Notes: generated by a model not told the origin, from the letters alone. 46,566 nt of DNA from Desulfurococcales archaeon (GCA_027081755.1 JALWJF010000077.1:1-46566); one strand, 5' to 3'; positions 18,950 through 28,265 are shown, counted from the first letter of the stretch. Numbers and translations: made by a program.

Positions 18950-19775
18950 GTTCCCATAAATCATCATCACTAAAAATTTCATTTCCTTTGATGATTATTT
19001 CTGCTCTGTCGATACCTACCCAAAGCATCGCTCTGCCTTTATCAAGGCTCGGTGGTTCTTCTCCAATAAATCTCCAGCAAGCCTCATCTTTGTGTATAGC
19101 CTTCAAGTCTTTTCTCCAATAGTGAGATTTAGTTATGAGTTCAGCCATTTTCACTTCAAAGTCCGGTCCGGTAAAGGGTATGTAGGGTACAAAGACTGCT
19201 TCTAGTAACTCAGGGGGTATAGGACTCGAAATGCCCTCTTCTGCTCCGAATGTGGCCGAAAAGGCCGGCAGATTTATCATTTTGGCCTCCCAAGTAGTGA
19301 CCCAGAAGGGGTTTAGGATGATGTTGTTTTTTGCCTTCTCGCCCATATGTCTTATAGGCCACTCGCCGTACTTCTCCTTGTAGCCGAAGGACGACTCCGG
19401 CGTAAGGGCTCTAACGACGACCGCCCCTTTCTCGGGTATCTCATCGGGTGGAAGCATAGGGTCTAATACGAAAGGTCTCTCAAAGACTTCTATTAGTGCA
19501 GATTTCGTCCCTTTCGGAGCTATTACTGCCCCTACTCCTCCCATCAGCAAGCTATCCACAAATTCCGGACTAGGCGGTTCTAGACCTTTTAGGGCTATCG
19601 TGCATCTGAGGGTCTTGATTGGGAGGCCTTTGCAGTCTATGTATTCGCCTCCTTCGCCCTCAACTATCATTCCAGACTTTATGTGAATCTTTTTCCCTCC
19701 TCTACAGTTGAACAAAGTTATTTCCATGAAAGCCCCGACAGAGCCCTTGAAACTAAGAGCATTTAACCCTCTCAC
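18927..19775 (-). CDS. Uncharacterised protein
   Basis: Long ORF; the likely start is the internal MEITLFNCRGG. Confidence 0.6.
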   Translation of the reverse strand: MRGLNALSFKGSVGAFMEITLFNCRGGKKIHIKSGMIVEGEGGEYIDCKGLPIKTLRCTIALKGLEPPSPEFVDSLLMGGVGAVIAPKGTKSALIEVFERPFVLDPMLPPDEIPEKGAVVVRALTPESSFGYKEKYGEWPIRHMGEKAKNNIILNPFWVTTWEAKMINLPAFSATFGAEEGISSPIPPELLEAVFVPYIPFTGPDFEVKMAELITKSHYWRKDLKAIHKDEACWRFIGEEPPSLDKGRAMLWVGIDRAEIIIKGNEIFSDDDLWELTTLLPS

Positions 19776-19793
19776 TAACGGTCATCGTTAGAA

Positions 19794-19853
19794 GTCGATG
19801 AGGAGTGTTGCCCCCTAGCACTGACCTGTGACGAGGGCGTTGATTGCCGAGGC
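19794..19853 (+). ncRNA. Candidate C/D-box sRNA (sR-3), variant k-turn core
   Basis: GTC-G-[C ATGAGGA]-16 nt-[D' CTGA]-3 nt-[C' GTGACGA]-12 nt-[D CCGA]-GGC. Confidence 0.55.
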
Positions 19854-19906
19854 GATGAGCGCGGTGGTGTGTGGTGATTAATGAACGCAGCTAACGCGGG
19901 CGAGCC
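19851..19906 (+). ncRNA. Candidate C/D-box sRNA (sR-4), variant k-turn core, abutting sR-3
   Basis: GGC-G-[C ATGAGCG]-12 nt-[D' GTGA]-3 nt-[C' ATGAACG]-12 nt-[D GCGA]-GCC. Confidence 0.6.
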
Positions 19907-19951
19907 ACTAATAGTTCCCATTTACCCTATCCAAGGGTGCTAAGATTCGTA

Positions 19952-20621
19952 ATGGCACTATTCTTAAAGGCTCTCTTAATACTTCATGTCCGTCCCTCCT
20001 TTGTGACAGACGGAGATACCTTCGTTTATCATGGCTTTAGAGTGAGGCTCTATGGCATTAACGCTCCCGAGAGGGGAATGAGGTATATAGGGAGGCTAGA
20101 GAGGCATTAAAAACTATCTCAAGGAGGATACCTCAATGGTCATAATTGGAAGGGACCATTTTGGAGGAGTACTGACAATTCTTTGGAACGCTAAAGGTTC
20201 CTCAATATATTATCTTTTCTCGAGAGGTCTAGCGATACCCTACCCCTATGTCGCTCCACCCATAGCGTTGGGAGCGTTGAGGACAGCATTAGAGCTATGG
20301 AGACCGGGTTGTTTATTTAAAGATGGAAAGAGGTTAGCATCGATAATTTCTATAACCTACAATCCTCCCGGACCAGACCAAGGTAGAGAGAAAATAGTCG
20401 TAAAATCCATAAAACAGATGACGATGACTGTGCTGAACAAAAGATGGGAGACTACGACAGCTTATGTTACTAGAGGTGTGAATACTATAACCTTTGAGAA
20501 ACCGTTTATGGGGAACAAAGGAGATGTAGTAATAATTTACGTGAACGGCACTTTTCAAGACGGAATAGCATATGTACCCAAAGCTTTCACTCTTCACTTG
20601 GGCATTACTCGTACTCGATAG
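19952..20621 (+). pseudogene. Staphylococcal-nuclease-like (thermonuclease) with lamin-tail-like C-terminus, split by a frameshift
   Basis: Frame 1 (19952-20110): TDGDTFVYHGFRVRLYGINAPERGMRYIG. Frame 2: EAREALKNYLKEDTSMVIIGRDHFGGVLTILWNAKGSSI..., continuing into NPPGPDQGREKIVVKS...NKGDVVIIYVNGTFQDGIAYVP. Break at the GGG run 20090-20092. Confidence 0.75.
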
Positions 20622-21714
20622 TAGCTGGAGGCTTGGGAGTTACGTCGTACACGACCCTTCTAACTTGAGGTAGTGTATCCATCACCTTTTTCGCTATCTC
20701 CTTCAACACGTCATAGGGGATCTTGGTAACATCTGCTGTCATGAAGTTGTCTGTGTTTACCGCCCTTATCGATATCGTATATTTTCCGGTATCCCTTGAA
20801 GCTATTTCCCAAGCCACGTGGGTCACGTCCTTATTTTTGTGTATGATGTCCTTCCAAACATTATATGCTTTGTCTTCTGATGTCCTAACCAAGGCTACTG
20901 GACCGTAAGCCCTTAAGTCACCCTTAACACCAGTGGCCCTAACACCTTTGAACAAGTAGACTTCGGGTTCCTCCATAATTTTCTCGCCAAGCTCATCTTC
21001 CCATATTGCTGCAAAGTACTGACTTGGCTTGAACTTTTCGAGTTCTTTTTCAACGATGTATGTTGCTTCTCTAACAGTTTCAAGCTTTTCTGGATAAACT
21101 CTGCCAACCGTCCTGACTAGGAGGCCTGGTCCCGGGAAGGGTTGTCTAGAGGCTATCTCTTCTGGTAGCCCTAGGGCTCTAGCGACTGCCCTGACTTCAT
21201 CTTTGTAGAGCTCTACAAGTGGTTCTAGAAGCTTGAAGCCCCATTTTTCTCTTACATTGATGCCTAGCTGCTCTAATACGTTGTGCTGTGTCTTGATACC
21301 ACCAGTAGTTTCGATCCAGTCCGGAGCAGTAGTTCCCTGGACGAGCCACGTAGCACCCCATTTCTTGGCCTCTTCCGACACCACGTGATAGAACACTTCT
21401 CTGAATGCTTTCCTCTTCTCTTCCGCATCTTCTAATCCTTCCACTGCCTTGTAGAACCTTTCTTTCGCATCAACTATCTCTACTGGCATAACGTCCTTTA
21501 AGACTTCCTTTACCCATTCTGGCTCCCCCTTCCTCATGAAGCCTGTATCGATGAAGATTACTTTTATCTGCTTAGGGCCTAGGGCTTTAAAGGCTAAGGC
21601 TGCCGCAGTCGTTGAATCAACTCCCCCACTCACAGCTGCAAGTACTTTTTCATCACCAACGAGTTTCCTTATTTCTTCAACTTTTCTCTCAATGAATTTT
21701 TTAGGGTCAAACAT
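20605..21714 (-). CDS. guaAb: GMP synthase subunit B (ATP-PPase subunit of split GuaA)
   Basis: AAVSGGVDSTTAAALAFKALG; QGTTAPDWIE; RQPFPGPGLLVRTVG; C-terminal KPPATIEYE. Confidence 0.95.
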   Translation of the reverse strand: MFDPKKFIERKVEEIRKLVGDEKVLAAVSGGVDSTTAAALAFKALGPKQIKVIFIDTGFMRKGEPEWVKEVLKDVMPVEIVDAKERFYKAVEGLEDAEEKRKAFREVFYHVVSEEAKKWGATWLVQGTTAPDWIETTGGIKTQHNVLEQLGINVREKWGFKLLEPLVELYKDEVRAVARALGLPEEIASRQPFPGPGLLVRTVGRVYPEKLETVREATYIVEKELEKFKPSQYFAAIWEDELGEKIMEEPEVYLFKGVRATGVKGDLRAYGPVALVRTSEDKAYNVWKDIIHKNKDVTHVAWEIASRDTGKYTISIRAVNTDNFMTADVTKIPYDVLKEIAKKVMDTLPQVRRVVYDVTPKPPATIEYE

Positions 21715-21823
21715 TCCTATCCCGACTGTCGTTGCTATACTGAAGTTTAAGTGGTATAAAGGCATATGCAAGGTATTCGTTAGATAGAAATACTCTTACT
21801 GGGGCAGTGAGTACGGTGAAACC

Positions 21824-22069
21824 GTGAGGAAACTCGCGTTAGGGTTACTGCTCTTGAGCTTACCCCTTCTAGCCCAATCCCAATACGTCACATGGGACGG
21901 ATTGGTTAAGTTCATGGCAGTATACCAACTCGTCCAAATGACATTGTTCTCCCTTCTCTATGTCCCCGTCTATGGTGTTTCTGCCTTGATAGGAGGCTTG
22001 TTCTTGGGATTGCTTTCAGCAATTATAACTTATATAATAGCGAAAATAACGCTAGCTCTTTTGAGATAA
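21824..22069 (+). CDS. Small membrane protein (81 aa)
   Basis: Signal-like N-terminus and hydrophobic segments. Confidence 0.5.
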   Translation: MRKLALGLLLLSLPLLAQSQYVTWDGLVKFMAVYQLVQMTLFSLLYVPVYGVSALIGGLFLGLLSAIITYIIAKITLALLR

Positions 22070-22124
22070 TCCCTCGTAAAGGAATAAAACTGCTGCTATA
22101 GTTCCTTTATTGAGGCCGTAAGCT

Positions 22125-24065
22125 ATGGCCGAAGAACGTAAAACCGTACTTCCCTTAGCAAAGGGCGTAGTTCCTACCGGTAAACTTCATGAAATGAGGA
22201 AGAGGGCTCTCGAAGATCCCGAAGGTTTCTGGTCTGAAATAGCCTCGGAATTGTATTGGAAAAAAGGTTGGGATAAGGTAGTTGAAGGTGAGCCTCCCTA
22301 CTTTAAGTGGTTTGTGGGAGGTAAGACTAACCTCTCTTATAATGCTTTGGATCGTCATGTCAAGACTTGGAGGAAGAACAAGGCAGCGATAATTTGGGAA
22401 GGTGAGCCCGGCGAAACTAGGGTATTAACCTATTACCAGCTTTGGAAGGAAGTAAACCGCTTTGCCAACGTATTGAAGGATTTGGGCGTGAAAAAGGGCG
22501 ACAGAGTAACCATATACATGCCCATGGTGCCGGAAGCAGCAGTGGCTATGCTGGCAACCGTTAGGATAGGAGCCATTCATAGTGTTGTCTTCTCTGGCTT
22601 CTCAGCCAAGGGATTAGCGGAAAGAATAAACGATGCCCAAGCTAAGGTGGTCATCACAGCGGACGGAATGTACAGGAGGGGCAAGAAGCTTAACCTCAAG
22701 GAAATAGTGGACAAGGCTTTGCAAGAAACTCCGTCTGTGGAGAGCGTCGTGGTTTACAGAAGGCTAGGTCTAGACGTCAACATGGAAGAGGGTAGGGACT
22801 ATTGGTGGCATGACTTGATGGAAGGCGCTGAGAGCTATGTGGAGCCCGAATGGGTTGAGAGCGAACATCCATCGTTTATCCTCTATACTTCTGGAACCAC
22901 TGGCAAGCCTAAGGGCATAATCCACGACACAGGAGGTTATATGGTAGGCGTTTATGCTACCATGAAGTGGGTCTTCGACATAAGGGACGAGGACATTCAC
23001 TGGTGTACTGCCGACATAGGCTGGATAACCGGCCACTCGTACGTGGTTTACGGTCCTTTGCTTCACGGAGCTACTACCCTCATGTATGAGGGAGCGCCGG
23101 ATTACCCCAAGCCAGACCGCTGGTGGAGCATAATAGAGAAGTACGGTGTATCCATCTTCTATACCGCTCCTACCGCAATAAGGATGTTCATGAGGTATGG
23201 TGAGAAGTGGGTCGAGAAGCACGACTTGAGCAGCTTGAGGATATTGGGAAGCGTAGGTGAACCCATAAACCCCGAAGCTTGGTGGTGGTACTTCAAGCAC
23301 ATAGGCAAGGAGAGGTGCCCAATAGTTGACACTTGGTGGCAGACCGAGACCGGCCATATAATGATAAGTCCCGCTCCCGGAATAGAGCTAGTTCCGCTGA
23401 AGCCGGGCTCAGCCACCTATCCCTTGCCGGGTGTAGATGCAGAGGTAGTTGATGAGAACGGTAATCCAGTACCTCCAAACACTAGGGGCTATCTGGTCAT
23501 AAGGAAGCCTTGGCCTGGCATGCTTCACGGAGTTTGGGGCGATCCAGAAAGATACATCAAGACTTACTGGAGCAAGTTCCCAGGATGGTACTTTACCGGA
23601 GATTATGCAATGAAAGACGAGGACGGCTATTTCTGGATACTGGGGAGGGCTGACGATGTAATAAAGGTGGCCGGACACAGGTTAGGAACAATGGAGCTAG
23701 AAAGTGCCTTCGTTGCCCATCCGGCGGTTGCGGAAGCTGCCGTTGTAGGCAAACCACATCCCGTGAAAGGGGAAAGTATAGTTGCATTCGTTGTACTCAA
23801 AGAAGGATACAGACCCAGCGATGAGTTGAGAGAGGAGCTCAGAAAGTGGATAAGAGAAACTATAGGTCCCGTAGCGACTCCAGACGAGATATTCTTCGTG
23901 ACTAAGTTGCCAAAGACTAGAAGCGGAAAGATCATGAGGAGAGTGCTGAGAGCTGTGATAAGTGGAAAAGAATTAGGAGATTTGAGCACTCTGGAAGATG
24001 AGGCCTCCGTAGAAGAGGTGAAGAGGGCTGTGGAGCAGCTAAGAAAAGATTTGGGAATGGAGTGA
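22125..24065 (+). CDS. acs: Acetyl-CoA synthetase
   Basis: [99 protein letters not shown]. Confidence 0.97.
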   Translation: MAEERKTVLPLAKGVVPTGKLHEMRKRALEDPEGFWSEIASELYWKKGWDKVVEGEPPYFKWFVGGKTNLSYNALDRHVKTWRKNKAAIIWEGEPGETRVLTYYQLWKEVNRFANVLKDLGVKKGDRVTIYMPMVPEAAVAMLATVRIGAIHSVVFSGFSAKGLAERINDAQAKVVITADGMYRRGKKLNLKEIVDKALQETPSVESVVVYRRLGLDVNMEEGRDYWWHDLMEGAESYVEPEWVESEHPSFILYTSGTTGKPKGIIHDTGGYMVGVYATMKWVFDIRDEDIHWCTADIGWITGHSYVVYGPLLHGATTLMYEGAPDYPKPDRWWSIIEKYGVSIFYTAPTAIRMFMRYGEKWVEKHDLSSLRILGSVGEPINPEAWWWYFKHIGKERCPIVDTWWQTETGHIMISPAPGIELVPLKPGSATYPLPGVDAEVVDENGNPVPPNTRGYLVIRKPWPGMLHGVWGDPERYIKTYWSKFPGWYFTGDYAMKDEDGYFWILGRADDVIKVAGHRLGTMELESAFVAHPAVAEAAVVGKPHPVKGESIVAFVVLKEGYRPSDELREELRKWIRETIGPVATPDEIFFVTKLPKTRSGKIMRRVLRAVISGKELGDLSTLEDEASVEEVKRAVEQLRKDLGME

Positions 24066-24260
24066 GTCCGATTACTGTATGTACCGTTTACTGTTGGTCA
24101 ACCACTTTTTGAAAATTTCTATACTTTTTACATATAACCTTGAACGGACAGAGACACTTCTTACTTCCTATTACGTAAACATCTATCAGTTTTATCTTCT
24201 TCTGCAAGGAAGGATACCGAGAGATAAGGGTTAAAGGTGGAATAAAAGTTATTACTTTCC

Positions 24261-25784
24261 TTACTCCTTCTTTTCTGCTTTTTCTTCCGGATTTATACCC
24301 GCTAGCCTTAATGCGTACTCTTCCATCTTTTCGAATGGGTAGAACCTCCTCATCCAGATCCTCTGTGCCTCTGGACTTCCGGCTCCGTGTACGCTCTCTA
24401 TTAGGAATTCTACGCTTAGAGTTAGGTTCTCAAGTAGCCTTAGGACTCTGAACCTCCACTCGGCTGGATAGTCTGGTAAGCATCTTAGGTACTCTTGCAA
24501 GTATTTACCTATCTTCTCGTGCACGAAGTCCTTGTAGCTCGGTAAGGTTCCTATTATTCCGCCCGCTATGTCGTGAGCCAGTCTGGCTATCTCATAGGGG
24601 AACCTGGTTACCATCTGTTTGGTTACGTTTGCCATCATTTGGTCAACGTAATAGGTACCGGACGCTGCCTTCTTTCCTTCCCATGCTGCTGCTAGACCTC
24701 CGGCGTGCATCGCTTCGGCTAGGAATACCATTTCCGTCAGTTTCTCCCTTATGTGACACTTGTTTACTATTCCCATTTCCTTGGCCAAGTGATAAGCTCC
24801 ACCAATTATTACGTCAGCAAGTCCGGGCTTGCATCCTCCGTAAGCTTGTCTGTGGTAACTTGAGAATATCTCTACTAGCTCGGCGGCAAATTGATGCTCT
24901 CTGAACATGAAGACTCTTTCCCAAGGTACGAAAACGTCATCAAAGATCACGATTGCTTCAGCTGGGAACACATTCGGTAGTGCGTCTACGTTGGGGTCCT
25001 CAAACCTCCTGGTATCGTTCGTATACCTTCCAACGATCAAGGTTACGCCTTCTGCATCTATTGGAACGGCGAAGGCTATAGCGAAGTCTTTGTCCTTCTC
25101 GGTCATTGCCCTGGTTGGCATAACTATCATCTCTTCGGAAGCAATTACGCCCGTTATGTTAGCCTTTGCACCCCTAACTATTATTCCCTCATCAGTTACC
25201 TCCTTCACATGCACGTATACGTCTTTGTTAGGCTGTTCATGAGGCCTTAGAGCTCTGACGCCCTTTGCATCGGTCATTACACCAGCTAGGGCTATGTCTT
25301 CCTTTTGTACGTATTTTAAGAACTTTAGGAACCTCTCATAGTAGGTTCCGAAATGTTCGAAGTGCTCTGGCTTCTCCCCCTTCTGTTCATACCATTTGTC
25401 TATGTCATAAGAGATAATGCTTATAGTGTTTATGGCATCCCAGCCCACACACCTTTGGAAGCACGATCCAGCTTTGTGAGATAGCTTTCTGAAGTACTTG
25501 ACTTTAATTGCTAAGTCCTTAGGGCTTTGGTGTATGTGATTGAAACGGTTTACCTCCTCATTGATGAATGGTGAGTACGCTCTGGCAAGATGAGTATCCA
25601 ACTCCTTATCATAGAAGAAATCGTCCCATGGGGCCTTATAGGTCCACTCAAATGCTTTTACTGCTGGCATAGTGAAAGGGTGCTTGGTTACGTCCTCAAC
25701 TCTCTCTCCAAGGACGTAAATTTGAGCCTTCTTTGACTTCTCTCTTAAGGCTTGTATGTACTCTTCTGGTTTTCTTAGTCCCAC
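24261..25784 (-). CDS. abfD: 4-hydroxybutyryl-CoA dehydratase
   Basis: CFQRCVGWDAINT (CxxxC) and SSYHRQAYGGCKPG (His plus third Cys) correspond to the [4Fe-4S] ligand set of the family; DDVFVPWERVF. Confidence 0.93.
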   Translation of the reverse strand: MGLRKPEEYIQALREKSKKAQIYVLGERVEDVTKHPFTMPAVKAFEWTYKAPWDDFFYDKELDTHLARAYSPFINEEVNRFNHIHQSPKDLAIKVKYFRKLSHKAGSCFQRCVGWDAINTISIISYDIDKWYEQKGEKPEHFEHFGTYYERFLKFLKYVQKEDIALAGVMTDAKGVRALRPHEQPNKDVYVHVKEVTDEGIIVRGAKANITGVIASEEMIVMPTRAMTEKDKDFAIAFAVPIDAEGVTLIVGRYTNDTRRFEDPNVDALPNVFPAEAIVIFDDVFVPWERVFMFREHQFAAELVEIFSSYHRQAYGGCKPGLADVIIGGAYHLAKEMGIVNKCHIREKLTEMVFLAEAMHAGGLAAAWEGKKAASGTYYVDQMMANVTKQMVTRFPYEIARLAHDIAGGIIGTLPSYKDFVHEKIGKYLQEYLRCLPDYPAEWRFRVLRLLENLTLSVEFLIESVHGAGSPEAQRIWMRRFYPFEKMEEYALRLAGINPEEKAEKKE

Positions 25785-25868
25785 GTAAGAGCACCGGTGT
25801 ATGTGTAGCTTTATGCAAATTTATACCTAACTTTTGGGTTAAGAATACAGTAATAACGTAGAAAAAGT

Positions 25869-25926
25869 GCCTCGGTCGCCGTGAGGTTCTTCACCGATCA
25901 GTGCTGAGAGGAGTATCCTCATAGGC
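25869..25926 (-). ncRNA. Candidate C/D-box sRNA (sR-5), variant k-turn core
   Basis: GCC-T-[C ATGAGGA]-14 nt-[D' CTGA]-3 nt-[C' GTGAAGA]-12 nt-[D CCGA]-GGC. Begins 1 nt after the stop of the upstream gene. Confidence 0.65.
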
Positions 25927-25927
25927 G

Positions 25928-26401
25928 TTAAATAATACTACTCATCATTGATATGCACTTTATTATGTCAACATTTACCTTAGGCATAGGATCATCATCC
26001 ACAAAACCTTCTATAGCACTGTTGATCCATTCCTTTAACGAAATCTTTCCCTCTTCTATGCCCTTAAACAGTATGTTGCATATGTCAACTAGAGTCATCA
26101 ATGTTACTGGATCGATTAAGTACTCCCCATTAACTCTCCTTCCAATCTCTTTCAATATGGTCTTCCTAATTTCCAAGGCTTTCGAGAACAATTCTGTTAC
26201 TTTTTTGTCACCGTTCCGTTTCTCTTTAAGCAAAGATAGAATTACGCTGTTGACTGTTTTTAGCATCTTTGCTAGCCTTTTCGATTCAACTTTCTCAAAG
26301 TTATCGCTACTCACAAGTTTTAGGGTTAGTTCGATCAGTTCAATTGAATTATCAACACCCTTACTTAAATTATTAGCCAGCTCCCCACTCAAGTGGCACA
26401 A
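25928..26401 (-). CDS. Uncharacterised helical protein
   Basis: 157-aa ORF without a recognised domain. Confidence 0.5.
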   Translation of the reverse strand: MCHLSGELANNLSKGVDNSIELIELTLKLVSSDNFEKVESKRLAKMLKTVNSVILSLLKEKRNGDKKVTELFSKALEIRKTILKEIGRRVNGEYLIDPVTLMTLVDICNILFKGIEEGKISLKEWINSAIEGFVDDDPMPKVNVDIIKCISMMSSII

Positions 26402-26532
26402 CCGTTAGTACACAACTGAAACGAACCTTAATTTAGATATCTTTATGGACCGAAACTTCCGACCAATAAAAGAGAATACTTCTGAGGTTAGAATAATAAC
26501 TTGTTAAAAAAGATACTTTTAGTCGATCTTAA

Positions 26533-27114
26533 TTATCTGTGGTGGCCTCTACCCATTCCCATACTAGGACTGTTAGCGGGCATGACGGTGGTTCGAGTAG
26601 TTCTTTGCCTCATTCCTCCCGGGCTCCACCATGGGTTAGTACTAGTACTGGTAGATGTATTGGTTGGCCACGCCCACCACGGAGTTGTCGTAGTTTCTGT
26701 TTCTTCATGTTCTTGTCCGTATCTATGCTTCATTCTTTCTTGCTCTTCATGCCTTTCGTGATACTTATAGCCCATTCCCATGGTATTGGTAGCGTTCATC
26801 ATTTGCCTGTGTTGCATTGCACGTGTTGCATTCATCATTGGTCCATATCCCTTCGTGACGTTCATCATCTGTCCATGCTTCATAGCCATGGTACCATTAA
26901 CAGCAGCGCCTTGCATGGGGACTACGGTTATGGTTCTTACTACCGTGCTATTGCCCACTATTACACTTTGAGTTATTATTTTTGTGTTAAGCGTGGTCGT
27001 TACCGTGACTATTATGGTCTCTACGATGTTGCCCGGCAGCGTTACAGTTTTTGTTGCAGTTAATGCTAGCAGTGCCATTGACGTTAGCAGTCCTAGTAAA
27101 AACGCCTTCTTCAT
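26533..27114 (-). CDS. Secreted Met/His-rich low-complexity protein
   Basis: Signal peptide MKKAFLLGLLTSMALLALTA; imperfect repeats MKHGQMMNVT, YGPMMNAT, MQHRQMMNAT; HERHEEQERMKHRYGQEHEE. Confidence 0.65.
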   Translation of the reverse strand: MKKAFLLGLLTSMALLALTATKTVTLPGNIVETIIVTVTTTLNTKIITQSVIVGNSTVVRTITVVPMQGAAVNGTMAMKHGQMMNVTKGYGPMMNATRAMQHRQMMNATNTMGMGYKYHERHEEQERMKHRYGQEHEETETTTTPWWAWPTNTSTSTSTNPWWSPGGMRQRTTRTTVMPANSPSMGMGRGHHR

Positions 27115-27183
27115 ATCTATTCACCAATAATGGGGGGGTACCGAGGAAATATAAGTCAGGATTAAGTTTTATGCTGTGAAACG

Positions 27184-27238
27184 CTTTCGGTAAGGCCAAT
27201 CCTCATCATCGATCAGGCTGACGTGCATACCTCATTTG
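27184..27238 (-). ncRNA. Candidate C/D-box sRNA (sR-6), variant terminal k-turn with canonical internal motif
   Basis: [C ATGAGGT]-12 nt ATGCACGTCAGC-[D' CTGA]-3 nt-[C' ATGATGA]-12 nt GGATTGGCCTTA-[D CCGA]. Box C contains the stop codon of the upstream gene. Confidence 0.7.
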
Positions 27239-27798
27239 GTTGCCACATAAACAAGGCTTGGCAGAAGCCTCCACAGCTCTTTTACTCTCCCCATGTAGAC
27301 CTTTCCCTTGTCTACCGATATTAAAGTGTTTTGGCCACACTTGGCCACTTCTAAGCCGTTCCCCTCTCCTCCAAAGCAGTCCAGACCCTCTTCTAGGGCT
27401 CTAGAGGAAGGGTGCCAAGGCCTGAGTAACTTAACTATACCAGAATGTTCACTTACATCAATTATTTCATTACCTTCTCCTAGTTCTATGCCTATCTTCT
27501 TCGCTAAGTCCTCCATCCATCGAGGAATACTCTTAACCTTCCACATCACTTCTAATCCTTCAAACCAGAAGTATTCGTTTGCTACACATCCACCTAAGTC
27601 TATCATCTCTTCCAGATCTCCTACTAAGCTTCCGGGGCTTACGGATAGCAATACTTTTCCAAAATCGCATGTAGCCTTTATTACGAAGGGCTCTCTTACT
27701 AGGTACACATGCTTACCAGAGAGCTCCGAATAGTACTTTTCCTTCAGCTTGAAGAATAAGCTGAATGGTAATATTACGAACCCTGGATATCCCTTCAT
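27232..27798 (-). CDS. Uncharacterised protein
   Basis: 188-aa ORF in a minus-strand gene run. Confidence 0.55.
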   Translation of the reverse strand: MKGYPGFVILPFSLFFKLKEKYYSELSGKHVYLVREPFVIKATCDFGKVLLSVSPGSLVGDLEEMIDLGGCVANEYFWFEGLEVMWKVKSIPRWMEDLAKKIGIELGEGNEIIDVSEHSGIVKLLRPWHPSSRALEEGLDCFGGEGNGLEVAKCGQNTLISVDKGKVYMGRVKELWRLLPSLVYVATK

Positions 27799-27804
27799 AG
27801 CTGT

Positions 27805-28215
27805 TCACTTCTTGAGGATTTTGTACATGCATCTATTAGCGTCACAGTGCAGTTGCACCCTTACCATACAAGGACAGCTCAAGTAGATAGTTGCTACATC
27901 AGCAACTCTCTTAACTTCAACGGGCTTACATCCTATGTTCTCTAAACCGTCCAGGATTTCACCGATCCTTATATTAGGCTTTATTGGAATCACTTTATTC
28001 AAATTCTTAACATCGTTGATACATAGCTCTCCTATTAAGGTGCCTTTGTCCAAGCGTCTGTAACTGAAATATCCTCTAGGTTTACAGGGCGGTTGGTTGG
28101 GATCCTCTACGGGTACCTTGTATTTTAGACAGTACCCTAAGATCCTTGAATAATAGATACATTCATAACAATTAATGGCATCTCGCGGCGGTTTTAACTT
28201 CATTACTGTGGACAA
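27805..28215 (-). CDS. Uncharacterised Cys-rich protein
   Basis: INCYECIYYSRILGYCLKYK...PPCKPRGYF; C-terminal SCPCMVRVQLHCDANRC. Confidence 0.55.
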   Translation of the reverse strand: MSTVMKLKPPRDAINCYECIYYSRILGYCLKYKVPVEDPNQPPCKPRGYFSYRRLDKGTLIGELCINDVKNLNKVIPIKPNIRIGEILDGLENIGCKPVEVKRVADVATIYLSCPCMVRVQLHCDANRCMYKILKK

Positions 28216-28265
28216 TTCTTCGACCCCGTGGTCACTAATGGCTGTGGTACATGAACTTTAGACTA

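Noticed and set aside
22770-23357. 195-aa minus-strand ORF inside acs
   Set aside because: Antisense shadow ORF of a highly conserved acs coding region; no recognisable domain.
26539-27063. 174-aa plus-strand ORF opposite the Met/His-rich gene
   Set aside because: Compositionally biased antisense reading (SHS/HHL repeats); the minus frame has a signal peptide and coherent repeats.
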